From Gemmatimonadota bacterium (GTDB lineage: Bacteria; Latescibacterota; UBA2968; UBA8231), in assembly GCA_026706505.1 (NCBI GenBank), contig JAPOYQ010000430.1:1-5654 (forward strand): DNA of 5,654 nt, given 5' to 3'. A program made the position numbers and the translations under genes. Position 1 is the stretch's first letter. Every line of letters begins with the position of its first letter. Of the stretch, positions 1 through 5,654 are shown piece by piece. The notes under the pieces are model-generated. The model had not been told where the DNA came from. It searched no databases and worked only from the letters and a program-made list of their open reading frames with translations.

Positions 1-793
1 GATACTCCTGCACGCCAATAGCCTTTTCATCTATCAAGGGGATTTCTTGCAGGAAATCGTAGTAGTCCGGGGGAACTTCTCTTCGGTCGGAGGGTTTGAC
101 GTGGAATCGGCGCATCCAATGGCCGTCCCTAAAGGCAAACATCGGATAGGAAATCATCAGATCGGCCCACTTGTAGTTGAAAAAGGCCGTCATATAGTCG
201 ATGAATCCCGCAGAAAGCGCGTGTTTTTCGCGCCCCTCGGCTAGTAGGGCAAATTCATCCTGACGCCGCTGTTCTATTTGGCGTACAAACTCCTCGGGCT
301 CCAGCCCATTGTCTGGGTCGAAGGCATTGTGTTGAGGCCAGAACTCGGCTAAAAAGCGATTGTTGTCCGCGCCCCGACCGCTAAAAGTCAGGGAATAGGC
401 GGGCGGGGCCTCCTCTTCGGCAGTGTCCAAACTGTCAGATTCCACTGCCGCCGCAGAGTCGGCCTCCGTCACCTCGGCGAAGGTAACAACCGCGTGTAAG
501 CTGTCGCCGGGTTCGACAAAGAAGGGGATGACGAAGTATTGCTCACCTTTGTAAATCCCGGTGACGAGAGTTCCTTTGGCAATGTTCAAGAGCAAGGCAA
601 AGCTGTTTTGCTCGTCTAAGACGATGGGGTGTTGGGACGGTCCGGGAGCAAGTAGCGGTTCGTGGTGGAACGCGACATCCCGCGACGGAGCGTTGTGGAC
701 TTCGCCGGTGACGATTGCGGCGCGTGGTGCTTGGGCTAGCCCTACACTCGCGGTACTGAGCAGGGCGACGAGAATGCGAAGGTATAGATTCAT
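1..793 (-). CDS. Exported TlpA/thioredoxin-like protein, N-terminal part (C-terminus beyond left edge)
   Basis: This open frame has 264 complete codons and no stop before the window edge. The ATG at 793-791 is preceded by AAAGGAA at a suitable distance. Residues 1-22 form a Sec signal peptide (MNLYLRILVALLSTASVGLAQA), with likely cleavage after AQA; there is no cysteine, so it is not a lipoprotein. Residues 27-104 look like the beta-rich N-terminal domain common in Bacteroidota TlpA-like proteins, with YKGEQYF at 81-87 and PGDSL at 95-99. FSGRGADNNRFL at 137-148 and the helical stretch around 190-221 (SAGFIDYM, YKWADLMISYP) also fit that family. Residues 105-131 are an acidic, probably disordered insertion. 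By family knowledge a thioredoxin fold with CxxC would follow outside the window; this is not seen. The gene starts 42 nt after the propeller gene on the same strand, so the two are probably co-transcribed. It probably acts in the periplasm or cell envelope. The family call is from pattern recognition, not a search. Confidence 0.72.
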   Translation of the reverse strand, partial: MNLYLRILVALLSTASVGLAQAPRAAIVTGEVHNAPSRDVAFHHEPLLAPGPSQHPIVLDEQNSFALLLNIAKGTLVTGIYKGEQYFVIPFFVEPGDSLHAVVTFAEVTEADSAAAVESDSLDTAEEEAPPAYSLTFSGRGADNNRFLAEFWPQHNAFDPDNGLEPEEFVRQIEQRRQDEFALLAEGREKHALSAGFIDYMTAFFNYKWADLMISYPMFAFRDGHWMRRFHVKPSDRREVPPDYYDFLQEIPLIDEKAIGVQEY

Positions 794-824
794 TGGTCTT
801 TTCCTTTCTAATGGTTTGTAAAAG

Positions 825-835
825 ACCTCCTCCCC
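825..835 (-). promoter_or_regulatory. Strong Shine-Dalgarno-like sequence without an obvious start codon
   Basis: Read on the minus strand this is GGGGAGGAGGT, just after the stop codon of the propeller gene. It is a better Shine-Dalgarno match than the one used by the downstream ATG (AAAGGAA, about 801-807), but it lies about 30 nt upstream of that ATG, too far for normal initiation. No ATG, GTG or TTG lies 5-9 nt after it. It may be a relic of an older start, a ribosome standby site, or chance purine richness. Confidence 0.3.
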
Positions 836-2929
836 TCATGGGAGTCTGGTCGTCTTCTTAGCTTCTATCTGTCCGTCCACTTCGACTTTATAGATGTACA
901 CCCCAGCGGCTACCCCCTTGCCCACCTCGTCGCGGCCATCCCAAGTAAAACGATGCGCACCCGCCCCGAGCGGCCCTTGCCACAACTGCCGCACCCGCCG
1001 TCCCAACACATCGTACACGGTCAGCGACACCCCCGCCGCGTCCATCGCCAAATCAAGGGGAATCACTACAGCCGGATTGAACGGATTGGGATAGCTGTCA
1101 CCCAGCCGATACTGTGCCGGTCGAACTATCGTCGGCATCTGTACTGCCGTCGGCTGCCCGCCCAGCGAACTTTTGAGCACATGCACCCCACCCAACAGCG
1201 GATCTAACACGACCAAGTCGAGATCGCCGTCGCTATCGACATCCCCAGAGAGCACTTCTACCCCATGACCCTGCAGGCGATGTCTTTCCACTTCTCGGGT
1301 TGGATTCACGCCTCCGCCCCATTCGACAAACACTCCAAAGCCCGAGGCGCGGTCTCCGCCGACAAACACCCAATCCTCTACCCCGTCGGCGTCCAAGTCG
1401 CGCACCATCACCGGAGAGCGCAGAAACAGCCGCTCGTCGTATAGTACTTCTTCTACTACGCCCCCGGCTCTCCCTAGCTGTACGACCAAGCCCTTGAGGC
1501 CTTCGTATTGGACGCGGACGAGCGACGTGAGCATATCTACTTGCCCATCGCCATCGAAATCGCCTACTCCTAATACCTCCTTCTCCGCATCGAATTCAAA
1601 TATCTCACCTCTTTGAAGCTCGTCGCCCAAGGCCCCCACGACCCGCGTGTTCACCCGCCCGGCGATCGGTGACCACAGTACCTCCAGCATTCCATCACCC
1701 GTAAAGTCGCCGATCTGAGCGGGCGCATGGTTTTCAGCGGCAACCACCTCGGAAGCGGTCCACATCCCGTTCTCTACATCCCAGACATCTAACGTGCTTC
1801 CTTCTAACGTAGCATGCCCTACAAACAACTCGACATCGCCGTCGCCATCCCAATCCGCCATATCCCTCAACCAACGATCATCTATCTCGGTGAGCATCTC
1901 CAGTTGGAAGTCCGACTCAATGGACCAAACCTCGATCACGGCACTGATACGCCTATTCCCGCGTTCATCCTGCGTCACCTTGGCGAGTCGATACATCACT
2001 ATTTCGTCCTTGCCATCGCCAGTCAAATCGCCGGCAAGCATCTCTATCGTCCCAGGATGGCCGACCTCCTCTGTGAGCACGGCCTCAAAGGTACCCTTGC
2101 CGTCATTGAGGGCCATGGTCCAGCCGCTTTCTTCTATAACACTATCCCAAACACTATCCCAAGAGGCAAAAAGGTCTGCGTCGCCATCGCCATCCAAGTC
2201 CGTCAAGATGCCGGCCCTCTCTCCATAAGCTCCTACTCCCGGCGTAATCGGATAGAAAACCGGCGGCGCAAAAAGTCCGGCCCCATCAAAGCGAAAGTAC
2301 TCTACGTGCGGCGGGGAGAGTTCACCCTGTAGGGATTCTTCAAAGCCACTCAACTCAATCCAGTCGATCTCAATCTCCTCAACCACATCGTCCTCGTTCC
2401 GATCTAGGATAAAATTCAGCCGAATATCCCTTAATAGGCCCTCCCACACGACCTCGTCCTGGCCGACGAAGGAAAACTCCACTTCCTGCCACTCGGTGGT
2501 GTAAACGAAGTCTGTTTGTCCTGAAAGCTCAAATCGACTTTTGGACCGATTATCTGGGTCCTCACCCGGAGATATAAGGTTGTGCTCATTGGTCCACTCA
2601 GGCCAAAAGGAACCGACCGTAGGGCTGTGATGTACGGTGCGGAATCGGATCCAGATCTGGTCGAACAGACGCGAATCGTGCCCTATGGTGGGAGAAATCA
2701 ATTTGACATTCGGCTTAGACCAATCCCCGGTGACTGAGGACGAGACATCGATCTTCCACACGCCGTCTTCGACTATGCCGGGAAAAACGTCAAATTCACG
2801 CGGCCCACCCAATGTAAGAATTTCTTTGGCGACCCATCCTTGCGTCGTCCCTTCGTCGAACTCCCAAATGATCGCCTCGACGCAACTAGGCCACAGTGCA
2901 ATCCACACAACAACGGCCAGCTTTAACAC
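836..2929 (-). CDS. Secreted seven-bladed FG-GAP/VCBS propeller protein with type IX sorting domain
   Basis: This is a complete 697-residue protein, starting at GTG and ending in TGA. Residues 1-19 are a Sec signal peptide (cleavage probably after VEA); Cys16 lacks a proper lipobox. Residues 20-198 look like a CBM/galactose-binding-type beta-sandwich, opening with IIWEFDEGTTQGW and closing with IEIDWIEL, as glycan-binding modules of such proteins often do. Seven calcium-loop motifs follow: DLDGDGDAD 244, DLTGDGKDE 301, DWDGDGDVE 359, DFTGDGMLE 408, DFDGDGQVD 457, DLDADGVED 511 and DVDSDGDLD 563. Their 49-58 residue spacing is what a seven-bladed integrin-alpha-like propeller needs. Residues 607-697 are a FlgD-Ig-like C-terminal domain with YPNPFNP at 613-619, VYDVLGRRV at 638-646 and AGVYIYKVEVDG near 675-686, known as a type IX secretion cargo signal. 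The protein is probably exported to the cell surface or released, with a binding role. No catalytic motif is visible and the ligand is unknown. It is the first gene after the sigma-54-type promoter at 3129-3144. Confidence 0.9.
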   Translation of the reverse strand: MLKLAVVVWIALWPSCVEAIIWEFDEGTTQGWVAKEILTLGGPREFDVFPGIVEDGVWKIDVSSSVTGDWSKPNVKLISPTIGHDSRLFDQIWIRFRTVHHSPTVGSFWPEWTNEHNLISPGEDPDNRSKSRFELSGQTDFVYTTEWQEVEFSFVGQDEVVWEGLLRDIRLNFILDRNEDDVVEEIEIDWIELSGFEESLQGELSPPHVEYFRFDGAGLFAPPVFYPITPGVGAYGERAGILTDLDGDGDADLFASWDSVWDSVIEESGWTMALNDGKGTFEAVLTEEVGHPGTIEMLAGDLTGDGKDEIVMYRLAKVTQDERGNRRISAVIEVWSIESDFQLEMLTEIDDRWLRDMADWDGDGDVELFVGHATLEGSTLDVWDVENGMWTASEVVAAENHAPAQIGDFTGDGMLEVLWSPIAGRVNTRVVGALGDELQRGEIFEFDAEKEVLGVGDFDGDGQVDMLTSLVRVQYEGLKGLVVQLGRAGGVVEEVLYDERLFLRSPVMVRDLDADGVEDWVFVGGDRASGFGVFVEWGGGVNPTREVERHRLQGHGVEVLSGDVDSDGDLDLVVLDPLLGGVHVLKSSLGGQPTAVQMPTIVRPAQYRLGDSYPNPFNPAVVIPLDLAMDAAGVSLTVYDVLGRRVRQLWQGPLGAGAHRFTWDGRDEVGKGVAAGVYIYKVEVDGQIEAKKTTRLP
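2138..2161. repeat. Perfect 12-bp tandem duplication inside the propeller gene
   Basis: AACACTATCCCA occurs twice with no gap, at 2138-2149 and 2150-2161. On the coding strand it gives WDSV twice in a row (residues 257-264), directly after the first calcium loop. Because 12 is a multiple of three the frame is kept. It is most simply a recent slipped-strand duplication in a loop that tolerates extra length. Confidence 0.85.
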
Positions 2930-2932
2930 GAC

Positions 2933-2941
2933 ATCACCTCC
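2933..2941 (-). promoter_or_regulatory. Ribosome binding site that fixes the GTG start of the propeller gene
   Basis: Minus-strand GGAGGTGAT is a full-length match to the anti-Shine-Dalgarno region, with seven bases between GGAGG and the GTG at 2929-2927. The nearby ATG codons at 2943 and 2934 are in another frame and reach TAA at 2925-2923. In the gene's own frame a TGA lies upstream at 2956-2954 with no ATG between. GTG is therefore the only sensible start, and it places the signal peptide exactly at the N-terminus. Confidence 0.85.
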
Positions 2942-3100
2942 ATACCGAACTCCTCAAGACGACTTCCTCACAGATTCTCCTCGATTTTTGCCACAACCTC
3001 ATCAGTGTCAAATAGGCTCAGATTATTCTCCACATATGGCCATTAGGGCGGCGGAATATACGTTCATCAGATTTTCTCTTCCGTTGGGGTTTGGGAAGGA

Positions 3101-3115
3101 CCGTGCGGTGCACGG
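3101..3115. repeat. 6-bp perfect inverted repeat at the predicted transcript start
   Basis: CCGTGC, three bases (GGT), then GCACGG form a perfect inverted repeat. In a transcript starting near 3118 it would lie at about +4 to +18, giving a 5'-terminal hairpin. It shares the nine bases GGACCGTGC (3098-3106) with 3281-3289 inside the upstream palindrome cluster, and contains the same CGTG/CACG half-sites. It could be a 5' stabilising hairpin or an additional binding site near the promoter. Confidence 0.5.
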
Positions 3116-3128
3116 CTGAGGAGATATA

Positions 3129-3144
3129 TGCACATTCCGTGCCA
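3129..3144 (-). promoter_or_regulatory. Sigma-54 (-24/-12) promoter driving the propeller operon
   Basis: The minus strand reads TGGCACGGAATGTGCA. Against the RpoN consensus TGGCACRNNNNTTGCW, 11 of the 12 defined positions match; the only mismatch is the first T of TTGC. The GG and GC doublets are separated by exactly ten bases, as the holoenzyme requires. It points toward the GTG at 2929, lies downstream of the activator gene's terminator, and predicts transcription from about 3118. A sigma-54 activator gene immediately upstream strengthens the call. No RpoN gene is in the window, so presence of the sigma factor is assumed. Confidence 0.8.
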
Positions 3145-3161
3145 CAAACCATACCTTGAAC

Positions 3162-3193
3162 AAAAAAACCCTTTAGGATCAACCTAAAGGGTT
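3162..3193 (-). terminator. Intrinsic terminator of the sigma-54 activator gene
   Basis: On the minus strand AACCCTTTAGG (3193-3183), loop TTGAT, and CCTAAAGGGTT (3177-3167) form a perfect 11-bp stem. The stem's last two T residues run on into five more (3166-3162), so GGG is followed by seven T in total. In the plus direction the stem is followed by ATAAAAAA, so it works only leftward. It lies about 185 nt after the TAA at 3379-3377 and just upstream of the sigma-54 promoter, separating the activator transcript from the downstream operon. Confidence 0.9.
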
Positions 3194-3266
3194 ATAAAAA
3201 AGACACTTAAAATAATGTTGGGAGAGCTTTCCCGGTGTGCAGCCTCAGCCGTCAGCCCAAAACTTC

Positions 3267-3345
3267 CCACGACTTTCCGTGGACCGTGCACGACTTTTCG
3301 TGTTTTTCCACGACTTTTCGTGTTGACCGCCTACGACTTCTCCGG
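3267..3345. promoter_or_regulatory. Phased palindrome cluster, candidate activator-binding (enhancer) sites
   Basis: CACGACTTTTCGTG occurs exactly at 3289-3302 and 3309-3322. CACGACTTTCCGTG at 3268-3281 differs by one base and extends to CCACG/CGTGG arms. A degenerate fourth copy, TACGACTTCTCCGG, is at 3332-3345 (10 of 14). The first three are dyads with CACGA/TCGTG or CCACG/CGTGG arms and a 4-6 base centre. Start-to-start spacings are 21, 20 and 23 bp, about two helical turns, which puts the sites on nearly the same DNA face. Their centres lie about 157, 178, 198 and 221 bp upstream of the predicted start site. The array resembles upstream activator sites for a dimeric Fis-type HTH protein, most simply the product of the adjacent gene. 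They also fall in the 3' untranslated RNA of that gene and could act as hairpins. Confidence 0.6.
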
Positions 3346-3348
3346 TCA
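3324..3348. repeat. Inverted repeat TGACCG/CGGTCA enclosing the degenerate fourth palindrome copy
   Basis: TGACCG at 3324-3329 and CGGTCA at 3343-3348 are perfect inverted repeats with 13 bases between them, shortly after the stop codon of the activator gene (3377). It may form a small hairpin in the 3' untranslated region. There is no T-tract, so it is not a terminator. Confidence 0.4.
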
Positions 3349-3376
3349 GTTCTTAAGACTCAGAGTATCCTGCGGA

Positions 3377-5654
3377 TTACTTCTTCGGGCGACGCAACCC
3401 ATACTTCCGCATGCGGTAGCGCAGCTTCTCCGGATTCATGCCCAACAAGTGAGCCGCGCCCCGCTCGCCGTAGATCATCCAGTTAGTCGCTTGCAACGCC
3501 TCCACAAGCTGCTGCTTTTCGTCCAAGCCCTCGCCAGCCGCTGGCGCGAGTGGCACTGCATCCCCAGCCCGCCGACCAACCGACGGCAGCAGCAAATCGC
3601 CCACGCGGATCACCCCGTCCTCGCACAGCAAGACCGCCCTGTTGATCAAGTGCTCCAACTCCCGCACATTCCCCGGCCAAGCATACCCCTGCAAGTGCGC
3701 AACCACCCCCTCGTCTAGCGTTGGCACCGGACGCCGCAGATGCTGAGCATACCGCTCGGCAAAATGCGCTGCCAAAGCCGGGATATCCTCTTGCCGCTGA
3801 CGCAGCGGCGGAAGCTCTAGCGTGAAGACACTCAAGCGGTAGAACAGGTCTTCGCGGAACGTGCCTTCCTGGATCGCCTGCCGCAAGTCGCGGTTAGTCG
3901 CCGCGATGACCCGCACATCCACGCTCACAGGTTGCTCGCCGCCGACGCGGGTCAGGGCATTCTCCTCTAAGATGTGCAGCAGCACCCGCTGAGACTCCAA
4001 CGGCAAATCGCCGATCTCGTCCAAAAAGAGCGTACCGCCATCGGCCAATTCAAAGCGACCGAGCTGACGGCTCGCCGCCCCAGTAAAAGCCCCCTTCTCG
4101 TGGCCGAATAACTCGCTTTCGACCAACCCGGTCGGCAGTGCCCCGCAATTGACTTGGATAAAGGGCCGCTTGCGGCGGGTGCTTGTCTCGTGGATGGTCT
4201 GCGCCAGTAAGCCCTTGCCCGTGCCGGTCTCGCCTAGCACCAGCACGGTCATCGCCGTCTCGGCGACGCGCACGGTCTGCTCCATCACTTGGCGCATCGC
4301 CCAACTCTGGCTGTGCACCACGTGATCGGTAGCGCGCAGGACACTTTCAAGAGCGTGGATGCGTTCGGTTTTGGCGTCGGGGAGAATTTGAATCTCTAGG
4401 CTGGCGACCTCAGACAGCAAACCATCGCGGTCCATCGTCCGCACCTCAAAGCGGTACTCGCCCACTGGCAGGGTACTATACGCGACCGCATCGGCAGCCG
4501 TAAACGCGCTCCATTGTTCCGTCGGATCGTGGCCTAACAAGCGATGACTATAGCGCATTTGTCCAGCACCAGTGCGAAAACTGATGCCTTGGAAGTAAAT
4601 GCGGATCTCAGGCGTGCTCTCTGGGCAGGATATAGCTTCGGGCGCGGCCAAGGGCGTACCGGCCATCACCTCGCGGATGACCAAACACGGCGGCGTGTGT
4701 CCCGGTTGGTAGACGACCAACCCCGCCCGCGTCCCAAACCACAACCGACCGCGACGGTCGCACAGGACGGCTTCGACCTTGTTTTCGAGGGCAGATGGCC
4801 CCAAGCGGATGCTTTGGAAAGTCTGGCCATCGTAGCGGAGGACGCCGCCGCCGCTGGTGCCCATCCAGATATTGCCCTGCGAATCGACCGTCAGTGCCAA
4901 GATACCATTAGCCGACAACCCGAACTGCTCGGTAGTAAACCGACGCACCTCCCGCGACGAAAGATCAAGGGTGAAAAGCCCCTTGGCCGTGCCTATCCAC
5001 AGGGTGTTTTGGTACTCCCACAAGACGTAGACATAGGCGATGGACTCCACTTCGGCTATATCCGCTGGGTGCAAGTGCCCATCCTCGTAACAGTAGAGTG
5101 CCGGTACTACTCCAACTGAACCCATCCAGAATACTCCGTCGCGGTCTTGCAGTAGCGATCCGACCCAGAATACCCAGTCTTGTAGAGAGGTGCCGCATTC
5201 AAGAGGGATAAAGCGATTTTCCTCTATCCAGCCGAAGCGGCTCTCGGATGTACCGACCCAGATACGCCCTTCGGAATCTTCGCATAGCCCGGAGATTTCT
5301 TCGGGATGGGTCTCTTCGGCCACCGAGATCACTTGTGGCGTTTGGCCCTTCCACTTGTACACCTTGCCCGCGTTCCCACCACTCCAGGCCTGGCCTTGGC
5401 CATCCACCACTATCGCCGAGACGATCTCCCCCGTCTTAACCGGGCAGATTTGGCCCTCTTCCATGCAGGCCATGCCCCCCATCGTGCCAATCCACATCCG
5501 TCCCTCGAAATCTTCGCCCAAGCAGCGAATCTCGCGGTCCGGTAGGCCGTCGGCTTCCGTGTAGCGTCGGATACTAGTCGGGTCGCAAAAAATCAGCCCG
5601 CCGCCCCAAAGCCCAATCCAGATATTGCCCTCGCGGTCCTCGTAGGTCAGACGC
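3377..5654 (-). CDS. Propeller/Y_Y_Y-sensing sigma-54 transcriptional activator, 5' end beyond right edge
   Basis: The frame is open at the right edge; 758 codons are visible and the protein ends in TAA. Numbering from the first whole codon (5653), eight Reg_prop-like repeats (D-x-x-G-x-[ILMFA]-W-x-G) have Trp at 12, 54, 90, 132, 176, 219, 263 and 305. A Y_Y_Y domain covers about 348-424. A short helical linker leads to a complete sigma-54 AAA+ domain: Walker A GETGTGKG 474-481, GAFTGA 521-526, Walker B GGTLFLDE 539-546, ATNRDL 585-590, FREDLFYRL 599-607 and WPGNVREL 659-666. A Fis-type HTH at 715-756 (TNWMIYGERGAAHLLG) ends the protein. It should remodel sigma-54 polymerase by ATP hydrolysis at activated promoters. 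Reg_prop/Y_Y_Y normally forms the periplasmic sensor of hybrid two-component systems, but no membrane segment, kinase or receiver domain is visible here. It therefore looks like a cytoplasmic one-component regulator. The TTG at 5521-5519 is an internal codon, not a start, since the repeat pattern continues upstream. The signal sensed is unknown. Confidence 0.93.
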   Translation of the reverse strand, partial: RLTYEDREGNIWIGLWGGGLIFCDPTSIRRYTEADGLPDREIRCLGEDFEGRMWIGTMGGMACMEEGQICPVKTGEIVSAIVVDGQGQAWSGGNAGKVYKWKGQTPQVISVAEETHPEEISGLCEDSEGRIWVGTSESRFGWIEENRFIPLECGTSLQDWVFWVGSLLQDRDGVFWMGSVGVVPALYCYEDGHLHPADIAEVESIAYVYVLWEYQNTLWIGTAKGLFTLDLSSREVRRFTTEQFGLSANGILALTVDSQGNIWMGTSGGGVLRYDGQTFQSIRLGPSALENKVEAVLCDRRGRLWFGTRAGLVVYQPGHTPPCLVIREVMAGTPLAAPEAISCPESTPEIRIYFQGISFRTGAGQMRYSHRLLGHDPTEQWSAFTAADAVAYSTLPVGEYRFEVRTMDRDGLLSEVASLEIQILPDAKTERIHALESVLRATDHVVHSQSWAMRQVMEQTVRVAETAMTVLVLGETGTGKGLLAQTIHETSTRRKRPFIQVNCGALPTGLVESELFGHEKGAFTGAASRQLGRFELADGGTLFLDEIGDLPLESQRVLLHILEENALTRVGGEQPVSVDVRVIAATNRDLRQAIQEGTFREDLFYRLSVFTLELPPLRQRQEDIPALAAHFAERYAQHLRRPVPTLDEGVVAHLQGYAWPGNVRELEHLINRAVLLCEDGVIRVGDLLLPSVGRRAGDAVPLAPAAGEGLDEKQQLVEALQATNWMIYGERGAAHLLGMNPEKLRYRMRKYGLRRPKK

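Larger units (their letters stand above)
2930..3118 (-). other. Predicted 5' leader of the propeller operon (about 189 nt, noncoding)
   Basis: If transcription begins 12 nt after the GC of the sigma-54 element, the start is near 3118 and the mRNA has a leader of about 189 nt. Apart from the hairpin at its 5' end and the strong ribosome binding site at its 3' end I recognise no riboswitch or structured RNA family. Two tiny open frames are present: 3067-3023 (14 codons, preceded by GGAAGAG) and 3002-2934 (22 codons, whose TGA overlaps the ribosome binding site of the main gene). Neither has support beyond its position. Confidence 0.4.

Noticed and set aside
543..839. Minus-strand 98-codon frame starting at the propeller gene stop
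   Set aside because: It runs in a different frame through the TlpA-like gene, gives an arginine-rich translation with no features, and has no ribosome binding site. The gene at 793-1 has a signal peptide and family motifs.
1794..2332. Two overlapping plus-strand open frames inside the propeller gene
   Set aside because: Both are antisense to the calcium-loop repeats; the serine/proline-rich translation is typical of the complement of D/G-rich coding DNA.
2983..3011. TTGACA (3011-3006) as a sigma-70 -35 box for the propeller gene
   Set aside because: The -35 is perfect, but 17 bases further on the sequence is AAAATC, a poor -10, so no convincing sigma-70 promoter.
2637..3119. Plus-strand open frame of 160 codons across the propeller gene start and the noncoding stretch
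   Set aside because: It is antisense to the signal peptide region and crosses the minus-strand promoter and ribosome binding site; its translation has no recognisable domain and no good ribosome binding site.
3267..3345. The palindrome cluster as a short CRISPR array
   Set aside because: Repeats are only 14 bp with 6-9 bp gaps, far too short for repeat-spacer units, and no cas gene is near.
3215..3718. Plus-strand open frame of 167 codons over the palindromes and the end of the activator gene
   Set aside because: It mirrors the HTH and AAA+ coding sequence in antisense; the composition is that of a shadow frame.
4544..5119. Plus-strand open frame of 191 codons inside the activator gene
   Set aside because: It is fully antisense to the propeller and Y_Y_Y coding region, which shows clear family motifs on the minus strand.
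5519..5521. TTG as the start of the activator gene
   Set aside because: The frame remains open for 44 more codons to the window edge and encodes another propeller repeat (EGNIWIGLWGGG), so the true start is outside the window.

Overview
The window looks like a chromosomal segment of an uncultured, Gram-negative bacterium of the wider FCB group or a related candidate phylum (Latescibacterota, Zixibacteria, KSB1 or Marinimicrobia are examples; the sequence alone cannot decide). The reasons are a C-terminal FlgD-like/type IX secretion sorting domain with the YPNPFNP hallmark, a partial gene resembling the N-terminal half of Bacteroidota-type TlpA-like thioredoxin proteins, and a large propeller/Y_Y_Y sensor fused to a sigma-54 activator. 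All three real genes are on the minus strand, so the window reads right to left. The plus-strand open frames are shadows.

From right to left: (1) 5654-3377, a sigma-54 enhancer-binding protein whose 5' end lies outside the window. It has at least eight Reg_prop-type propeller repeats, a Y_Y_Y domain, a complete sigma-54 AAA+ domain with GAFTGA, and a Fis-type helix-turn-helix. No membrane segment is visible. (2) 3376-2930, a 447-bp noncoding stretch dense with signals: four 14-bp elements, the first three palindromic, spaced 20-23 bp apart (3268-3345); a strong intrinsic terminator for the activator gene (3162-3193); a near-consensus sigma-54 -24/-12 promoter (3129-3144) directed at the next gene; and a leader of about 189 nt with a hairpin at its predicted 5' end. 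(3) 2929-836, a secreted protein with a signal peptide, a CBM-like beta-sandwich, a predicted seven-bladed FG-GAP/VCBS calcium propeller and a type IX sorting domain. (4) 793-1, starting 42 nt further on, an exported TlpA-like protein whose C-terminal part runs off the left edge.

The main proposal is that this is a compact regulatory circuit. The activator is encoded next to a sigma-54 promoter, and helically phased palindromes lie at about -157 to -221 from the predicted start site, close to the usual range for upstream activator sites. The circuit would switch on an export operon (surface propeller protein plus TlpA-like protein) in response to whatever the propeller/Y_Y_Y part senses. The promoter and terminator are read directly from sequence. 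Binding of this activator to these palindromes is inference.
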